The position numbers and the translations under genes were made by a program. The notes beneath the pieces are model-generated. The model worked only from the letters and a program-made list of their open reading frames with translations, was not told the DNA's origin and made no database searches. Shown piece by piece: positions 1 through 11,451 of a DNA stretch of 64,000 bases (the stretch's first letter is position 1; each line of letters opens with the position of its first letter). Source of the stretch: Erinaceus europaeus (taxonomy: Eukaryota > Chordata > Mammalia > Eulipotyphla > Erinaceidae); contig NC_080180.1 of the NCBI RefSeq assembly GCF_950295315.1, positions 65,443,092 to 65,507,091 on the forward strand, read 5' to 3'.

Positions 1-335
1 TGGTAGCAATGGAGACCCAGAGTTGCACTTGGTAAGTCTCCGGGGAGTCCTCTCCTCCCCTCAGCTGTCTCCTTGTTGGTGGAACAGACTGGAGGTTGTG
101 TCTCAACTGACAAACTGCATGACTGTTACCAGCCACTTAATCTCTCCCTAGGCTCCTCTCTGTCATCAGCCACATGTATTTGCACTCACCAGTGACCTGG
201 TAGGTTCCTGTAGTTGTTCCCAGTCCTGTTTTGTTTCGGTCCCAGGTGGTCTCCTTTGGTATTCCTAGTTGATCCAGGAGAGGAGAGGAGAGAAAGAGAT
301 CTGCTGCTGCTCATAGCCCTGCCTCCAGAAGTCTC
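1..335. other. Unassigned sequence
   Basis: No open frame, tRNA-like box or repeat head stands out here. A short GA-rich run near 280-298 is the only low-complexity stretch. Confidence 0.5.
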
Positions 336-587
336 CATTTTTTAAATTGTTGTTGTAGTTATTATTGTTGTTGCTATTGATGCCGTCATTAGATAGGACA
401 GAAAGAAATGGAGAGAGGAGGGGAAGACAGCAAGAGGGAGAGAAAGATAGAAGTCTGCAGACCTGCTTCACGGCCTGTGAAGTGACTCCCCTGCAGGTGG
501 GGACCCAGGGACTCTACAGGATCCTTACGCCAGTCCTTGTGCTTTGTGTCACCTGAGCTTAACCTGCTGCACTACTACCCGACTCCC
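336..587 (-). repeat. SINE-A (tRNA-derived)
   Basis: On the plus strand the antisense order is the T/G-rich tail, ggataggacag, gagagaaatgg-like purines, cacctgcagacctgcttca-like core, and a 5' end at gactccc (581-587). The B box is weak (gactctacagg instead of a GGTTCGA core), so this copy has diverged. Confidence 0.8.
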
Positions 588-1000
588 AATCTTTAAAGCT
601 TTTAAGGAAAACTATTTATAATTTTTAATTAATTTTGAAATGTTTTCTGCACAGATATTTAATGGGTCATCATGGGTAAAACAGTTTACACAAGTCAACT
701 GTCCTGAAGGGAAAGGTGTAGATCAGTTATCATCTGGAAAAGTAATGCCTCAGGATGAAGAAGGAGTAGGATTGATCGTACGTACCTGGGATGTAAACTT
801 CAAATGGGCATGGAGAGCAAATTTAATTTAGCAATCAATCAATCAGTAAAACACTAGGCCTAGATGCTTGGGAAGCTATTAACATAGACATTTGCTTTTA
901 TTTTATAAATGCAAGCATTGTAAGAAAAGGTGATCTCAGTTTTGACTATCTGAGTCTGGTAAGTACTATAATTAGCCTTCTGTAAAAAGTCTGGTTTTGG
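588..1000. other. Unassigned sequence
   Basis: AT-rich unique sequence. The short open frame at 640-831 has no recognisable domain or homology to my eye and is not called as a gene. Confidence 0.45.
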
Positions 1001-1245
1001 GGGGTGCAGTGGTACACTAGTCAAGCTCTCATAGCACCATGAGCAAGGATCCTGGCGAAGCAGGGCTGCAGGTGTCTGTCTTTCTCTCTTCCTCTGTACC
1101 TTCCCCTTGTCTCTCAATTTATCTCTGTCCTGTTAAATAAAAATAAAGTATAAAGAAAGAAAAATGGCTGCCAGGAGCTGAAGGTTCCTAGAGCTCACAC
1201 TGAGCACCAGATAATAATAATGATAATAATGTAAAAATACAATGG
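1001..1245 (+). repeat. Diverged SINE with 3' module
   Basis: A degenerate tRNA-like head (gcagtggtacactagtcaag) is followed by gaagcagggctgcaggtgtctg, a pyrimidine tract and ctctgtcctgttaaataaaa. After that comes a ccaggagctgaaggttcctagagctcacactgagc-like 3' module, the same module seen in the long SINE-A copies. Divergence suggests an old insertion. Confidence 0.65.
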
Positions 1246-1329
1246 CTTTATTTTTTCCTTTTAAATTTTTTCTTAGTGATTTAAAAAGTTATATATATAT
1301 ATATACATATATCACGTTTATTCACTTAT

Positions 1330-2475
1330 TTTAAAATTTATTTATAAAATAAAAAATATTGACATGACTATAGGATAAGAAGAGTACAATTCCACACAAT
1401 TCCTACCACCAGAATTCCATATCCCATCCTCTCTGGAAACGTTTCCTATTCTTTTTTCTTTAATTTTTTAATATTTATTTATTTTCCCTTTTTGTTGCAC
1501 TCATTTTCATTGTTGTTGTAGTTATTGTTGTTGTTGATGTCATCGTTGTTGGATAGGACAGAGAGAAATGGAAAGAGGAGGAGAAGACAGAAAGGCAGGA
1601 GAGAAAGACAGACACCTGCAGACCTGCTTCACCGCCTGTGAAGTGGCTTCCCTGCAGATGGGGAGCCGGGGGCTCAAACTGGGATCCTTATACCGATCTT
1701 TGTGCTTTGCACCATGTGCACTTAACCCACTGCGCTACCGCCTGACTCCCGAAAGCTTTCCTAATCTTGCTCTTTGAGAGCATGAACCCAGGATTGTCAT
1801 AGGGGAGCAGAAGGTGGAAAGTCTGGCTTCTGTAATCACCTATCTGCTGGACATGAGTGCTGGCAGTTGGATCCACACCCCCAGCCTGTCTCTGTCTTTC
1901 CCTAGTGGGGCAGGGCTCTGGGGAGGTGGGGTTCCAGGACACACGGGTGAGGTCGTCTGCCCAGGGAAGTCATGTTGGTGTCATGGCAGCATCTGCAACT
2001 TGGTGTCAGAGTGCTGGGGCTGAAGGGTTGACATCCAGGCCTGTGTCCACAGTCCCAAGTGCAGCGTTTCCAGGTGGCACTGGCTACACTGATCAGCTGG
2101 GCTCAGCAGATGCTGTTTCAGTCAATGTGGGGCCAGCCAGCTAGAACATGAGCCCTGCTGCTGAGGTTCTAGGACTGGGAGAAATTTGGGTTTTATAAAG
2201 AATGGGGAGGGTTCCTTCTGTCTTAGGGTTTTAGAAGGCAAACGCTAGAAGAAGAAGAAGAAGGCAATAACTAGTAATAACTGCAACCAACTTATTTGGA
2301 CGCTTGGTTGACTTTGAAAATCCCAATGCTAGCATTTGCTGTATCATCCAAGACCTCACTGTGGTTTATGTCAGTTAATGCGATTTCCGTAGAGCTCTAG
2401 TTAATACAGTGAAGCAGCCAGTTGCCTCTAGTCTCTCTGGTCTAAGATGATAGCGATTCAATATTTCAAAGAAAA
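1330..2475 (-). mobile_element. L1 3' UTR fragment (type A), interrupted by a SINE
   Basis: The left end (gacatgactataggataag, then gtacaattccacacaattcc) and the block at 1760-2470 (gagcatgaacccaggatt, ggtggaaagtctggcttctg, ctgtcttagggtt, cctctggtctaag-like) match, in order, the 3' UTR of the young L1 at 22811-24171 and the copy at 55440-56851. The fragment is non-coding, diverged and split by a SINE-A at 1453-1750. The boundary at the right end is approximate. Confidence 0.8.
1453..1750 (-). repeat. SINE-A nested in L1
   Basis: Antisense SINE-A with the 5' end at cctgactccc. It is flanked by imperfect 17-bp duplications (gaaacgtttcctattct at 1436-1452 and gaaagctttcctaatct at 1751-1767, three differences). 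These are L1 3' UTR sequence, so the SINE landed in an already resident L1 and both have since drifted. Confidence 0.85.
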
Positions 2476-2559
2476 GGTCATTATTAGAAATGTATTAACA
2501 GTTTAAGCCCACTGTTAAAATTCAAGGAGATTACCAATTTGAAAAACAAAGTATAAAGA

Positions 2560-2660
2560 AATGAGATGACTTCCAGGAGCTTAGGATTCCTAGTGCACGT
2601 ACTGAGTCCCAGCGATAACCCTGGAGGTAATAATAGTGATAATATAAAATACAATCTTTC
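2560..2660 (+). repeat. SINE 3' module fragment
   Basis: Reads gacttccaggagcttagg, attcctagtgcacgtactg, agtcccagcgataaccctgg. This is the extra 3' module of the long SINE-A subtype without its tRNA-like head, so a 5'-truncated copy. Confidence 0.65.
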
Positions 2661-2929
2661 TTTTTTAATAAGACACAGTTGCACTTCTAAATTAGGGCTT
2701 GTTCACTTAGGTAGGCTTAAAGATCTGCAGCTGTATAAGTATAGTTAAGTCAAAAGTATAAAATAGTAGAATAGAAATAGGATAAATACAGAAAAAAAAG
2801 ACTGATGCAAGTTTATACCTTTATAAAGTCATGTACTTTCCTATGGATTTTAGACGTCCATGAATTTTCAAGTGATATAGGTTGGATTTTTTTTTGTAGG
2901 GCTCTAACATTCCAAGCCAACTTTTTCAA

Positions 2930-3062
2930 TGGGTTGGAGGGAGGGAGGGAGAGAGGGGGAGATAGAGAGAGAGAGAGAGACTGGAGGAAGAGAAGGAAAG
3001 ACAGCAAGGCACAAGCATTGTAGTCAAGACCCAACTCAGTCACTGGCATGCAGAGCGGGTCC
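2930..3062 (-). repeat. Possible decayed SINE with GA-rich tail
   Basis: A (gggag)n/(ga)n run at 2938-2980 passes into a cagcaaggcacaagcattgtag-like segment. The layout resembles antisense SINE-C copies elsewhere, but no clear B box remains. Confidence 0.3.
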
Positions 3063-3156
3063 ATTAACTTTGTGAGGTATCTATCTGGTCAACTGTGTTC
3101 GCCTTTGAAATGGCAGCTTACATAATCAATATATTATGGTAAGAAATGATATCACT

Positions 3157-3454
3157 GGGAGTCGGGCTGTAGCGCAGCGGGTTAAGCGCAGGTGGCGCAA
3201 AGCACAAGGACCGGCATAAGGATCCCGGTTCGAACCCTGGCTCCCCACCTGCAGGGGAGTCGCTTCACAGGTGGTGAAGCAGGTCTGCAGGTGTCTGCCT
3301 TTCTCTCCTCCTCTCTGTCTTCCCCTCCTCTCTCCATTTCTCTCTGTCCTATCCAACAACGACAACAACAATAATAACTACAACAATAAAACAACAAGGG
3401 CAACAAAAGGGAATAAATAAATAAATATTAAAAAAAAGAAAAAAATTTAAAAAA
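3157..3454 (+). repeat. SINE-A, young, with perfect target duplication
   Basis: Starts gggagtcgggctgtagcgca, with A box near tagcgcagcgggttaagcgc and B box ggttcgaaccc, then the pyrimidine region, ctgtcctatccaac and an A-rich tail. A perfect 16-bp duplication, aagaaatgatatcact, flanks it at 3141-3156 and 3455-3470. The near-consensus sequence indicates a recent insertion. Confidence 0.95.
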
Positions 3455-3470
3455 AAGAAATGATATCACT

Positions 3471-4512
3471 TCATTAAGTTTAGTCTCCAGGTGATTACTG
3501 AAGTGATTCCATTGTCCTTAACACATCTCTTTCCAAATAACAAGACAACAGTCTCATGGCAAATCCGTCTGTTAGACAATAAATATAAGACATGGCTCAG
3601 TGTTACTCAGAATTAATTGGTGACCACAGAGAAATCTGAAGGTGATAAAGACTCTCGAAATAGTTTTGAGATTAATGAGTATATGGAAAATACAAGTAGG
3701 TTTAAGAATATCCAAATGTTAATTATTGAAACGCAAAATGAGAAATAATGTTGTAATTTCCACTCACTAGAACCCTGATCATTTCACCATAAAATTTAAT
3801 TTGCCCCAAGGTAATATAATTTCTATGGAGAAAATTTGCAGTAATAATATAGTTACTAATATTAAATTCCTCCTATGGTTAGGGATTATAACCTTAAAAA
3901 AAGGTTATCAAGTTTCTGCTCTCAGGGGGAAAAGGTCAACTTCAGACATATGAAAATAACTGGAGATAGCTAATACTTGATTTGCTTTTGAACATAAGTG
4001 CATCTGAAGCCTTTATTAAGCTCCGTGCTGAAAATGCATTCCACACTGAACAGCCATACTGGAAGTCCTTTATGGTATTTATTCCGCCACACATACCTTC
4101 ATGTCATATTTCTTCCTGTCCAGAAATATTTGCTTTTATCATGAGCTTGTCACTCTGCTGTATTATAATGAAAGAAGCGAGTGTTTTGGAAATCACGAAG
4201 TCTCTTGTAAATGTAATGGCCTCCACACTACAGATTCTTTGTCATTAAAGCATCTTTAAGATTGCAAAATATTGCGAAAGTAGAGAACTATGAATGTCTT
4301 TTGCTCATGGGCTGAATAATTCATCCTAGTAAGGTTTACAGTCTCCACCACCCGGTGACAACTTGCTTTGGCAGAATTAGCCCTATTACATAGAATATTG
4401 ATTTTAAGAATGGTGACTACCCGAAAACAAACTCTTATGAGTGGAAATAGCTGCTTGTAAACATGACCTTGAGAATCCAAAAGGTGCTCTTACCCATGAG
4501 CTCTTGATCTGG
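3471..4512. other. Unassigned unique sequence, ~1 kb
   Basis: AT-rich, with no repeat head recognised. An 88-codon frame at 3982-4248 (plus) is the longest, has no recognisable motif and is within chance expectation for this much sequence. Could be an old unrecognised repeat or conserved non-coding DNA. Confidence 0.4.
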
Positions 4513-4528
4513 CTTTAGTCTAGTTTTT

Positions 4529-4815
4529 TTTTTTTAATATTTATTTATTTACTCCCTTTTGTTGCCCTTGTTTTATTTTTGCAGTCATCATTATTATTAC
4601 TGTCGTCATTGTTATTGGATAGGACAGAGAGAAATGGAGAGAGGAGGGGAAGTCAGAGAGGGGAAGAGAAACACAGACACCTGCAGACCTGCTTCACCGC
4701 TTGTAAAGCGACTCCCCTGCATGTAGGGAGCCGGGGGCACAAACTGGGATCCTTACACAGATCCCTACACTTTGCGCCACGTGCGCTTAACCCGCTGTGC
4801 TACAGCCGAACTCCC
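4529..4815 (-). repeat. SINE-A, young, with perfect target duplication
   Basis: Antisense SINE-A ending at gaactccc. A perfect 16-bp duplication ctttagtctagttttt lies at 4513-4528 and 4816-4831. Confidence 0.95.
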
Positions 4816-4831
4816 CTTTAGTCTAGTTTTT

Positions 4832-5715
4832 AAGAAATGGAAAATTTGGGAGAAGTGTGTCACTATGAAACAAAGGGAACAAAGGAGCAGAAAAGGCCAG
4901 AGAGGTGGATGATGTGTTCGTAACAGAATGTCGGCGCTGTCCACTCATTGCTGTGAGCCGTGGGTGGGTGCAGAGACCATATGTGGCTGCTCTTAATTCT
5001 TGATAGGTTTCTGCGCTCGAACATGAAGCAAAACATTTAGGGCACAGCTAATCAATAGGGGATTTCATGAAGAGAGGTAATAATCTTCTGAAGATGTTCA
5101 ACATTATTGTTGCCAACCTCTCTTTTCAATTCAAGCTGTAGAGAAATACAGTTTTAGGAAGACCAACGTAACGAGCTTTTAAGAGACCTAATTTTCTTTA
5201 ATTTACATATATGAATTTTTAAATAGGAATACTTTCTAACCATGTTAAAATTGCAAACTAAAACTTTCCTATTCTACCTATATTCATTTTCGGTACTTTC
5301 AGTTTTTAAAAATTTCTTTTCTTAACACACCTTTCCCTAGGTACAGAAATATACCACAATAATTATAGTGATTCACACATTTAGTGAATTTCTCCCTTCT
5401 TGAAACTTCTGCTGAACTCTGATCTTTTATAGTCTAGTGAATTCTTAACATCAATAATAATCCCCCCACTAAGTCTTTTTGTTCAATGTTTTAAAAACAA
5501 GTATTCATTGCCCTTGCTCTGGGGAATAGAAGGTCTACCCTGATTTTTAGATCACTGGCCCAGTTTTCTGAACATACACCATACAAGATCATCCTTCCAC
5601 TTTGCTTCTAACCTGTTGATAATTAGCATAGAATCAAGCAGTCATGTCTAAGATACAACTCTTCTCTCCAAGTTACCTTCTATTGCCTGAGATTGCAACC
5701 TCTTTGGGTCTTACT
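4832..5715. other. Unassigned unique sequence
   Basis: Nothing identifiable. AT-rich with no long open frame and no obvious low-complexity tract. Confidence 0.4.
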
Positions 5716-5728
5716 AAAGAAAATCACT

Positions 5729-5944
5729 GGGCCCTGTGGTGGCGCAGCTGGTTGAGTGCACACGTTACAGGGCACAAGGACCCAGGTTCAAGCTCCTGGT
5801 CCCCACCTGCAAGGGGAAAGCTTCACGAGTGGTGAAGCAGGGCTGCAGGTGTCTCTCTGTCTCTCTTCCTATCTCTCCCTTCCCTCTTGATTTCTGGCTG
5901 CTTCTATCCAGTTAGTAAATAAAGATATTTTTTAAAAAAGCAGA
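5729..5944 (+). repeat. SINE-B with perfect target duplication
   Basis: Head gccctgtggtggcgcagctgg, B-box-like ggttcaagctcc, ccccacctgcaaggggaaag, gaagcagggctgcaggtgtctctc and the end tctatccagttagtaaataa. A 13-bp duplication aaagaaaatcact occurs at 5716-5728 and 5945-5957. Confidence 0.92.
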
Positions 5945-6095
5945 AAAGAAAATCACTATAGAAATTAATAAACATAAATAAGTAAATAAAGTGATAAAAT
6001 TTCACAAAAGTAATAGAACATGTGAGACTATCTTGGCAAAAGTTTGTTATGCAAGTTATTTGTGAATTATGAAAATCAGTATACTCTTGTGTTTT

Positions 6096-6097
6096 TC

Positions 6098-6132
<35 letters not shown>

Positions 6133-6345
6133 TCCTTATTCTAATTTACTATTGGATAAAAACAGAGAGAATTCAAGAGGGGACTAGGGAGACAGAAGGG
6201 GAAAGAGAACGAGAGACACCTGCAGCCTTACTTCAGCACTCATGAAGCATCCTCCTTGCCGTTGGGGACAAGGGGCTTGAGCCTGGTTCCTTGAGCATTG
6301 TAATATGTGCGCTTAACCAGGTTCAGCCATTGTGTGGCCCCTATT
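6096..6345 (-). repeat. SINE-B with (TTTC)n tail
   Basis: A TTTC microsatellite at about 6098-6133 is the expanded A-rich tail of an antisense SINE-B. The body follows: ctattggataaaaacagaga, gacacctgcagccttacttc and an end at cattgtgtggcccct. Confidence 0.8.
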
Positions 6346-6359
6346 GATTTATTTTTTAT

Positions 6360-6522
6360 TTTTATTTTAAATGCTCTTTTTCAATTTATTGGATAGAGAC
6401 AGAGAGAAATTGAGAGGGGGAGGGAGAGATGGAGAGGCAGAGAAGAAGACACACACCCACTACGCTGTTAATTGCTTGCACATTCTTCCATGTGCTCAAC
6501 CTGGTGTCCTGCCATTCTCCTT
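6360..6522 (-). repeat. Truncated SINE-B
   Basis: The tail-proximal part (tttattggatagagacagag, gagaaattgagaggggg) is clear. The tRNA-like head is poorly preserved. It abuts the preceding SINE, so the two insertions cluster. Confidence 0.6.
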
Positions 6523-6617
6523 ATCTTGATATTCTTATGACCCATTTACGTATCATCTACTACTTCAGTTGGCAGGAAATTCCGTGAAGCAACATATTTA
6601 AAACATGGCAAATTTTC

Positions 6618-6830
6618 GGGGATGGGTGGTGGCACACCTGGTTGAGGGCAGGTATTACGATGCGCAAGGACCCAGGTTCAAACCCCCGGTCCCCACCTGC
6701 AGGGGGAGAGCTTTGCAAATGATGAAGAAGAGGATCAGGTATCTCTCCCCCTCTCTCATCCCTTTCCCTCTTGATTTCTGGCTATCTCTATCCAATAAAT
6801 AAGATAATTTAAAAGATTTTTTTTTAAAAA
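6618..6830 (+). repeat. SINE-B
   Basis: Head ggggatgggtggtggcacac, B box ggttcaaaccc, ccccacctgcagggggagag and end tctatccaataaataagat. Flanks aaaacatggcaaa (left) and aaaacatggtaaa (right) look like a slightly diverged target duplication. Confidence 0.9.
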
Positions 6831-6839
6831 AACATGGTA

Positions 6840-7745
6840 AAAGTTCAGATCTCTTAATCTAACAAACTCTTCTTCTCACTCTCAGTTATATACCAGTAGG
6901 AAATGTTCAAGATGGAAAGACATTAATTCAGAGATGCTTGCCATTGTTTATAAAATTGAAATAATAACAAATGAGCTGTAGACAATATTAAAGTTTCAAG
7001 AGTAAGGGAGCAACATTCTTCTAACTGATTTTATAGATGGGAGAAAGGAATGTACACTTGTCATTGGAGCACAAGTAAAAAAACAGGCAAACAGAACACA
7101 CATTGTTTTAATAGAAGTGAATTCAACATCATGCCTAAGCTTAGTTAAAATAAGTCGATTTGCTTTGTGTTCTGAAGCAGAGAGCATTCTGTCACAGGTT
7201 TTTATGCTGGATACTTACATTTAGGAAACCGTTGCCAGCTAAGGCACTCTTCAGCAGGCAATAATCTTTCACATCTATTTTGATTATCTCTAAAAGAAGT
7301 ATAATAACACTAAATTTATAGATGGAGGAGGGTATATGGTTAATATCTGAATCACCCTTTTTTTTTAATAATATGATTCAATTTATGGGAAAACAATGAA
7401 ATGTTCTCCCAAGAGTTCTTTCTAACTTTCAAATATTGGAAAATATATGTCATGCATTAATCAAATGATATTGGCTAAAATAAACCTAAATGTATCTGTA
7501 TAATAAAAGAACACATATTACCCTGCTGATGTGAAATATAAGAACATCAAATGATAACATGGACTTTTAGTGGCGTGAGTTTTCTTAAGTAAAAGTGAAT
7601 TGAAGGATCACATTTGATTGAGATGAAAACTGTGTTGAATGAAATTTCAGGACTTCTGAACATAGCTGTTGGGATGTGGTGACTGAGGTCACTGCACAGC
7701 ACCTCAGCAGTAGATGTAACTGCCAACAGAGCACCTTCAAGTACT
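6840..7745. other. Unassigned unique sequence
   Basis: No element recognised. AT-rich, with short chance frames only. Confidence 0.4.
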
Positions 7746-7751
7746 GTCATT

Positions 7752-8100
7752 ATTTATTTACTTATTTATTTATTTACTTATTTACTTATTTATTTATTGC
7801 CTCCAGGGTTGTTTCTGTGGTTTGGTGTCTGCACTATGAATGCACTGCTCCTGGAGGCCATTTTTCCCATTTTGTTGCCCTTGTTATTGCTGTCATAGCT
7901 GTTGTTGTTGTTGGTAGGACAGAGAGAAATCGTGAGAGGAGAGGAGGCAGAGAGGGGGAGAGAAAACCACCTACAGAACTGCCTCACTGCTTGGGAAGTG
8001 ACCTCCTGCCCCCTGCAGGTGGGAAGCTGGGGGCTCGAACCCAGATCCATGTTCCAGTCTTTGCACTTTGCACTATGTGCACTTAACTCACCAGGCCCCC
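7752..8100 (-). repeat. SINE-A, long subtype
   Basis: A (ttta)n tract at 7747-7798 is followed by the antisense 3' module (gcctccagggttgtttctgt, tgcactatgaatgcactgct, cctggaggccattttt), then ttgttgcccttgtta and the SINE-A body to caggccccc. This copy shows the extra module clearly. Confidence 0.85.
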
Positions 8101-8106
8101 GTGTCA

Positions 8107-8990
8107 TTTTCTTTAAAAGAAGATGATGAAGAAGAAGCTTCCCTGGGAATTGGGAAGGCAGGGATGTTCTTCAAAGAGATGGTTTTATTACTTATTTTTT
8201 TAAAGTTAAAATTTTCAACAACCTACTGACTTCATGAGGTGAGGCCTTAACTGTCTTCTGAGTTGGTAGACTGTTTTCCACAAAACTAGCTGCATAACTT
8301 GTAGATATAGAACAGACTACAGCTGAAGCACTCTTCAAACATTGAGAGTTCCAGTGACCTGGGAGACAGCATCATCATCAGTGCATCAGACCCTGATCTC
8401 TCCATAGGATGAGGTCCTGAGTCTCATCTTGGCTTGTGCCAGAGTGGCCCTCTGCTTCTCTGCTCTCTGAGCCTTGACTCTTACTTACCAGCACGACTTA
8501 GGGACATTTACATTTTGTTAAGTAGATAAAGATATTCATCTATTGATTTCTGATGTACAGTATAACTATGGAGAGACTTAGACTGTGTTTGATATGAGTC
8601 CCTACTTTCCGTGGCATCTTGTTCCACAATGCCTGTGGATATATGCTATATGCAGCATTCTCCAGTAATTGTGTATGCTGCAGCCAGACCAGTCACATTT
8701 CCTTCATACTCCACAGAAGCGTCTCCTCGGCCTGTCTAACATCTGCCCAGGTCCCAGCATTCCCCCTCCCCTCATGGTAAACACGGATTGGTCTCAGGGC
8801 CAAATGTCTGCTATGGTTTCACTTAGTATCTGCTCCTTTTCTTGGCATACCACACCAAATCATATTGTTTGTCCTTTAGACATTCCAGCTTTTTTAAAAA
8901 AGTGTCGGCTTTTTCTTTTCCTCCCAGTTATCCTTCTGTTTCCCTTTAATTTGATGTCTTCAACTTTAGTTCCATATAGAAAATGAATCT
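8107..8990. other. Unassigned sequence with a possible decayed SINE
   Basis: The stretch 8355-8480 has a faint SINE-C-like order (gtgacctgggagacagcatc, ctctccataggatgaggtcc), but boxes are not intact. The 105-codon frame at 8669-8986 has no recognisable motif. Nothing else is identifiable. Confidence 0.35.
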
Positions 8991-9182
8991 CTGGAGATGT
9001 GGCAGTGGTGCACTCGGTTGAGTGTAAGTGCCGCCATAAAGAGCCTGGGTTCAAGTCCCTCCCAGTCCCCATCTATAGGTTCTATGGTATCTGTCTTTCT
9101 CTTTCCTTCTCTGGGTCCCCCTTCCCCCTTGAAACCACTCTGTCCTTATCCAGTAATAAATACATAAAATGTTTCTCAAAAA
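8991..9182 (+). repeat. SINE-B, diverged
   Basis: gagatgtggcagtggtgcac, B box gggttcaagtccc, agtccccatctataggttct, a pyrimidine tract and tatccagtaataaatacat. Fits a mid-age SINE-B. Confidence 0.75.
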
Positions 9183-9256
9183 AATAGAAAATTAAATTCC
9201 ATTGTTTTTCTGAACAATTGTTGACTTAAAAGTTTTTTTTAACTGGTTTCTTTTCT

Positions 9257-9599
9257 TTATTTTTTTATTCCCTCCAGGGCTAGGTGCCTGCACCATGAAT
9301 CCACCGCTCCTGGAGGCCATTTTTTCCCCCTTTTGTTGCCCTTGTTGTTGTAGCCTCGTTGTGGTTATTATTATTGCCATTGTTGATGTTGTTCATTGTT
9401 GGATAGGACAGAGAGAAATGGAGAGAGGAGGGGAAGACAGAGAGGAGGAGAGAAAGACAGACACCTGCAGACCTGCTTCACCGCCTGTGAAGCGACTCCC
9501 CTGCAGGTGGGGAGCTGGGGGCTCGAACCAGGACCCTTACGCCGGTCCCTGCGCTTTGTGCCACCTGTGCTTAACCCACTGCGCCACCGCCCGGCCCCC
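9257..9599 (-). repeat. SINE-A, long subtype
   Basis: Contains the antisense 3' module (ccctccagggctaggtgcct, gcaccatgaatccaccgctc) and the full SINE-A body. Similar 16-bp flanks, aactggtttcttttct (9241-9256) and aattggtttattttct (9600-9615), indicate a lightly mutated target duplication. Confidence 0.9.
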
Positions 9600-9615
9600 A
9601 ATTGGTTTATTTTCT

Positions 9616-9770
9616 ATAGAGAAAGATGAATTGGGGTAAAAGGGGAGATATATACAGAGAGAGAGACAGCTGCAACTCTGCTTCACCACCTGTGAAGGTG
9701 GGGACTCAGGGCTTGAACCCAGATCCTTGCTCACTATAATCTGTGTGCTTTATGAGGTATGCCAACACCA
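9616..9770 (-). repeat. SINE-B fragment
   Basis: tagagaaagatgaattgggg, gagacagctgcaactctgct, cctgtgaaggtggggactca, cttgaacccagatccttg. An antisense, partial SINE-B directly beside a SINE-A. Confidence 0.65.
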
Positions 9771-9774
9771 GGAT

Positions 9775-10130
9775 TCCACTCTTTTCTATTTGTATTATTT
9801 TCTTCTTTATGGTATTTATTCTACTTGAATCTCAGCATATCCATCCTTGTCTTAACTTGTTTCATCCTTTCTTTAACTTATTTTATATATTTCAAATATC
9901 TTCCTAGTTTTCTTCTGATAAAGGTCCTCTCCTTGACATTATAATTGGCTAACCTTTCCTATTATTCAATATTTATTCAATCGGTTATGTCCTTGGATTC
10001 TTTCTACAAAAATATCACCACTTGTTTTATTTTTATGTTAGACTGATATTTTCTTAATTTTTTACTATGTTTACTAAACTCAACTTACATTTTTGCCCCA
10101 TCCAAAATTAATTTTTCCTGACACTAAAAG
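9775..10130. other. T-rich unassigned sequence
   Basis: Strongly pyrimidine/AT-biased on the plus strand, with no recognised element. A decayed antisense LINE is possible but not shown. Confidence 0.35.
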
Positions 10131-10159
10131 TCTGTGTCAGTGATGGAAACCTGTAGCTT

Positions 10160-10440
10160 CTCTCCACTCCCAGCCTTTTTGGGGGGAGTGTGAGGTTGTC
10201 TCCAGGGCTTCACTATATATATGTGTGTGTGTGTATACACATATATATGTATATATATGTGTGTGTGTGTGTATATATATATATACATATATATATGTAT
10301 ATGTATATATATATAGAGAGAGAGAGGGGGGGGGAGAGGGAGACAGAGAGGGAGCGGAGGCAGAAAGAGAGAGAAACCGCAGTACATAGCAACACAGCAC
10401 ACTATCTGAGTGAATTATTTTCCTGACCACTAGACAGCCC
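10160..10440 (-). repeat. TA/TG microsatellite with GA tract, in SINE remnant
   Basis: Alternating (TA), (TG) and TATATG units run about 10212-10314, then (GA)n and G-rich purines to about 10345. The order resembles an expanded antisense SINE tail. The sequence is low complexity, and the tyrosine/isoleucine-rich open frames here are artefacts of the repeat. Confidence 0.7.
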
Positions 10441-10799
10441 ATTTATATAAGCAAAGATAATATTGGAATAAATGCATGTCAATGTATTTACGTCAATGTA
10501 TTTATGTCCTACCAATGGCTGTTTTGACATAAGAAAGCTAGTGTTGAGTATTTGAAAGCATAGAACCCACCAAGTGAATTATTGATTTTCTGACACTTTG
10601 TGTAATATGTTTACTGACTCTTGCTTATGTCATGGAATTTAGATTTTTTTTTTTTACACATCATTTCCTCCCTCTGGAGAAGTGTTAAAAATCATTCTGA
10701 GAATGATTGGGGGATGTGTGTGTTGCTCAGTGCAGCACTAAAGGACAGAAACACTCTAGCTCAGTGGGTCAGTTCATACTTAAACACAATAAAACATTT
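10441..10799. other. Unassigned sequence
   Basis: Contains a short imperfect tandem (caatgtatttacgt / caatgtatttatgt, near 10480-10508). Nothing else identifiable. Confidence 0.4.
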
Positions 10800-10973
10800 T
10801 ATTTTAATGAGAGAGGGAGAGAGAGAGAGAGAAAGGGACAGAGAGAGAGAGAGAGACCGACCAGAGCTCAGCTCAGCCCTGGCTTGTGGCAGTGTTTGGT
10901 ATTGAACCTGGGACCTTGGAATCTCAGGCATGAGTGTCTTTGATATAATCATGATGCTGTCTCCCCAGCCCAG
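10800..10973 (-). repeat. SINE-C
   Basis: Antisense order: ttttaatgagagagggagag, (GA)n, accagagctcagctcagccc, tattgaacctgggaccttgg, aatctcaggcatgagtgtct, cccagccc. The reverse-strand B box lies in tattgaacctggg. An older tRNA-derived family. Confidence 0.75.
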
Positions 10974-11450
10974 GACATTGACTCTTAGGTCGTAGCTAAA
11001 TCCTCCTCCTGGGATTGTTCTTAGCTAGAGAAACGTCTGGTCCTGACCACTTGCCTTGGTTCAGGATTGAGACGACTGTCAAACCTGTCCTGCGTTTCCA
11101 GTCTGCCTATCCCCAACTCTGCTGCCTTCACTCCCTTCTGTAGTGAGTAGGTGTGCCTGTGTCTGCTGGATGGGAGCTATTTCTAAATTTTTTGGAATGT
11201 TGCAAGCTAGTTGTTATACATAAAAAGGCAGAAAGAAAAGCTATGATGGGTTTATTCAGACCATAAATATTAGCAACATCTTGATGCCAGGATGTAGATG
11301 CTTAGTAGGTGGGGATTACGCATCAGCAGGAATCAAGGCCGTGTGTATCAAGTTGAGACCCGAGTGCTGAATCAAGGGGCTTGTGATTGCAGAGGAGCTA
11401 ACAGCCACAGTGGGGCTCTCATGTGCAAGAAAGACCTAATAAACAAAGTC
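10974..11450. other. Unassigned sequence
   Basis: Somewhat higher GC than its surroundings. No element or exon recognised. Confidence 0.4.
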
Positions 11451-11451
11451 C

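Noticed and set aside
3157..3250. Functional tRNA gene
   Set aside because: A and B boxes are present, but the sequence continues into a SINE body and tail with target duplications, and the tRNA fold is not kept. It is a SINE promoter.
3182..3406. Arg/Glu- and Cys-rich small frames found repeatedly (for example 22107, 36152, 44622)
   Set aside because: Every one is the antisense or sense reading of a SINE-A body; the same peptide recurs wherever the SINE occurs.
10124..10442. Tyr/Ile-rich frames on both strands
   Set aside because: Products of TA/TG and GA repeats, not genes. The same applies to 58465-58759.
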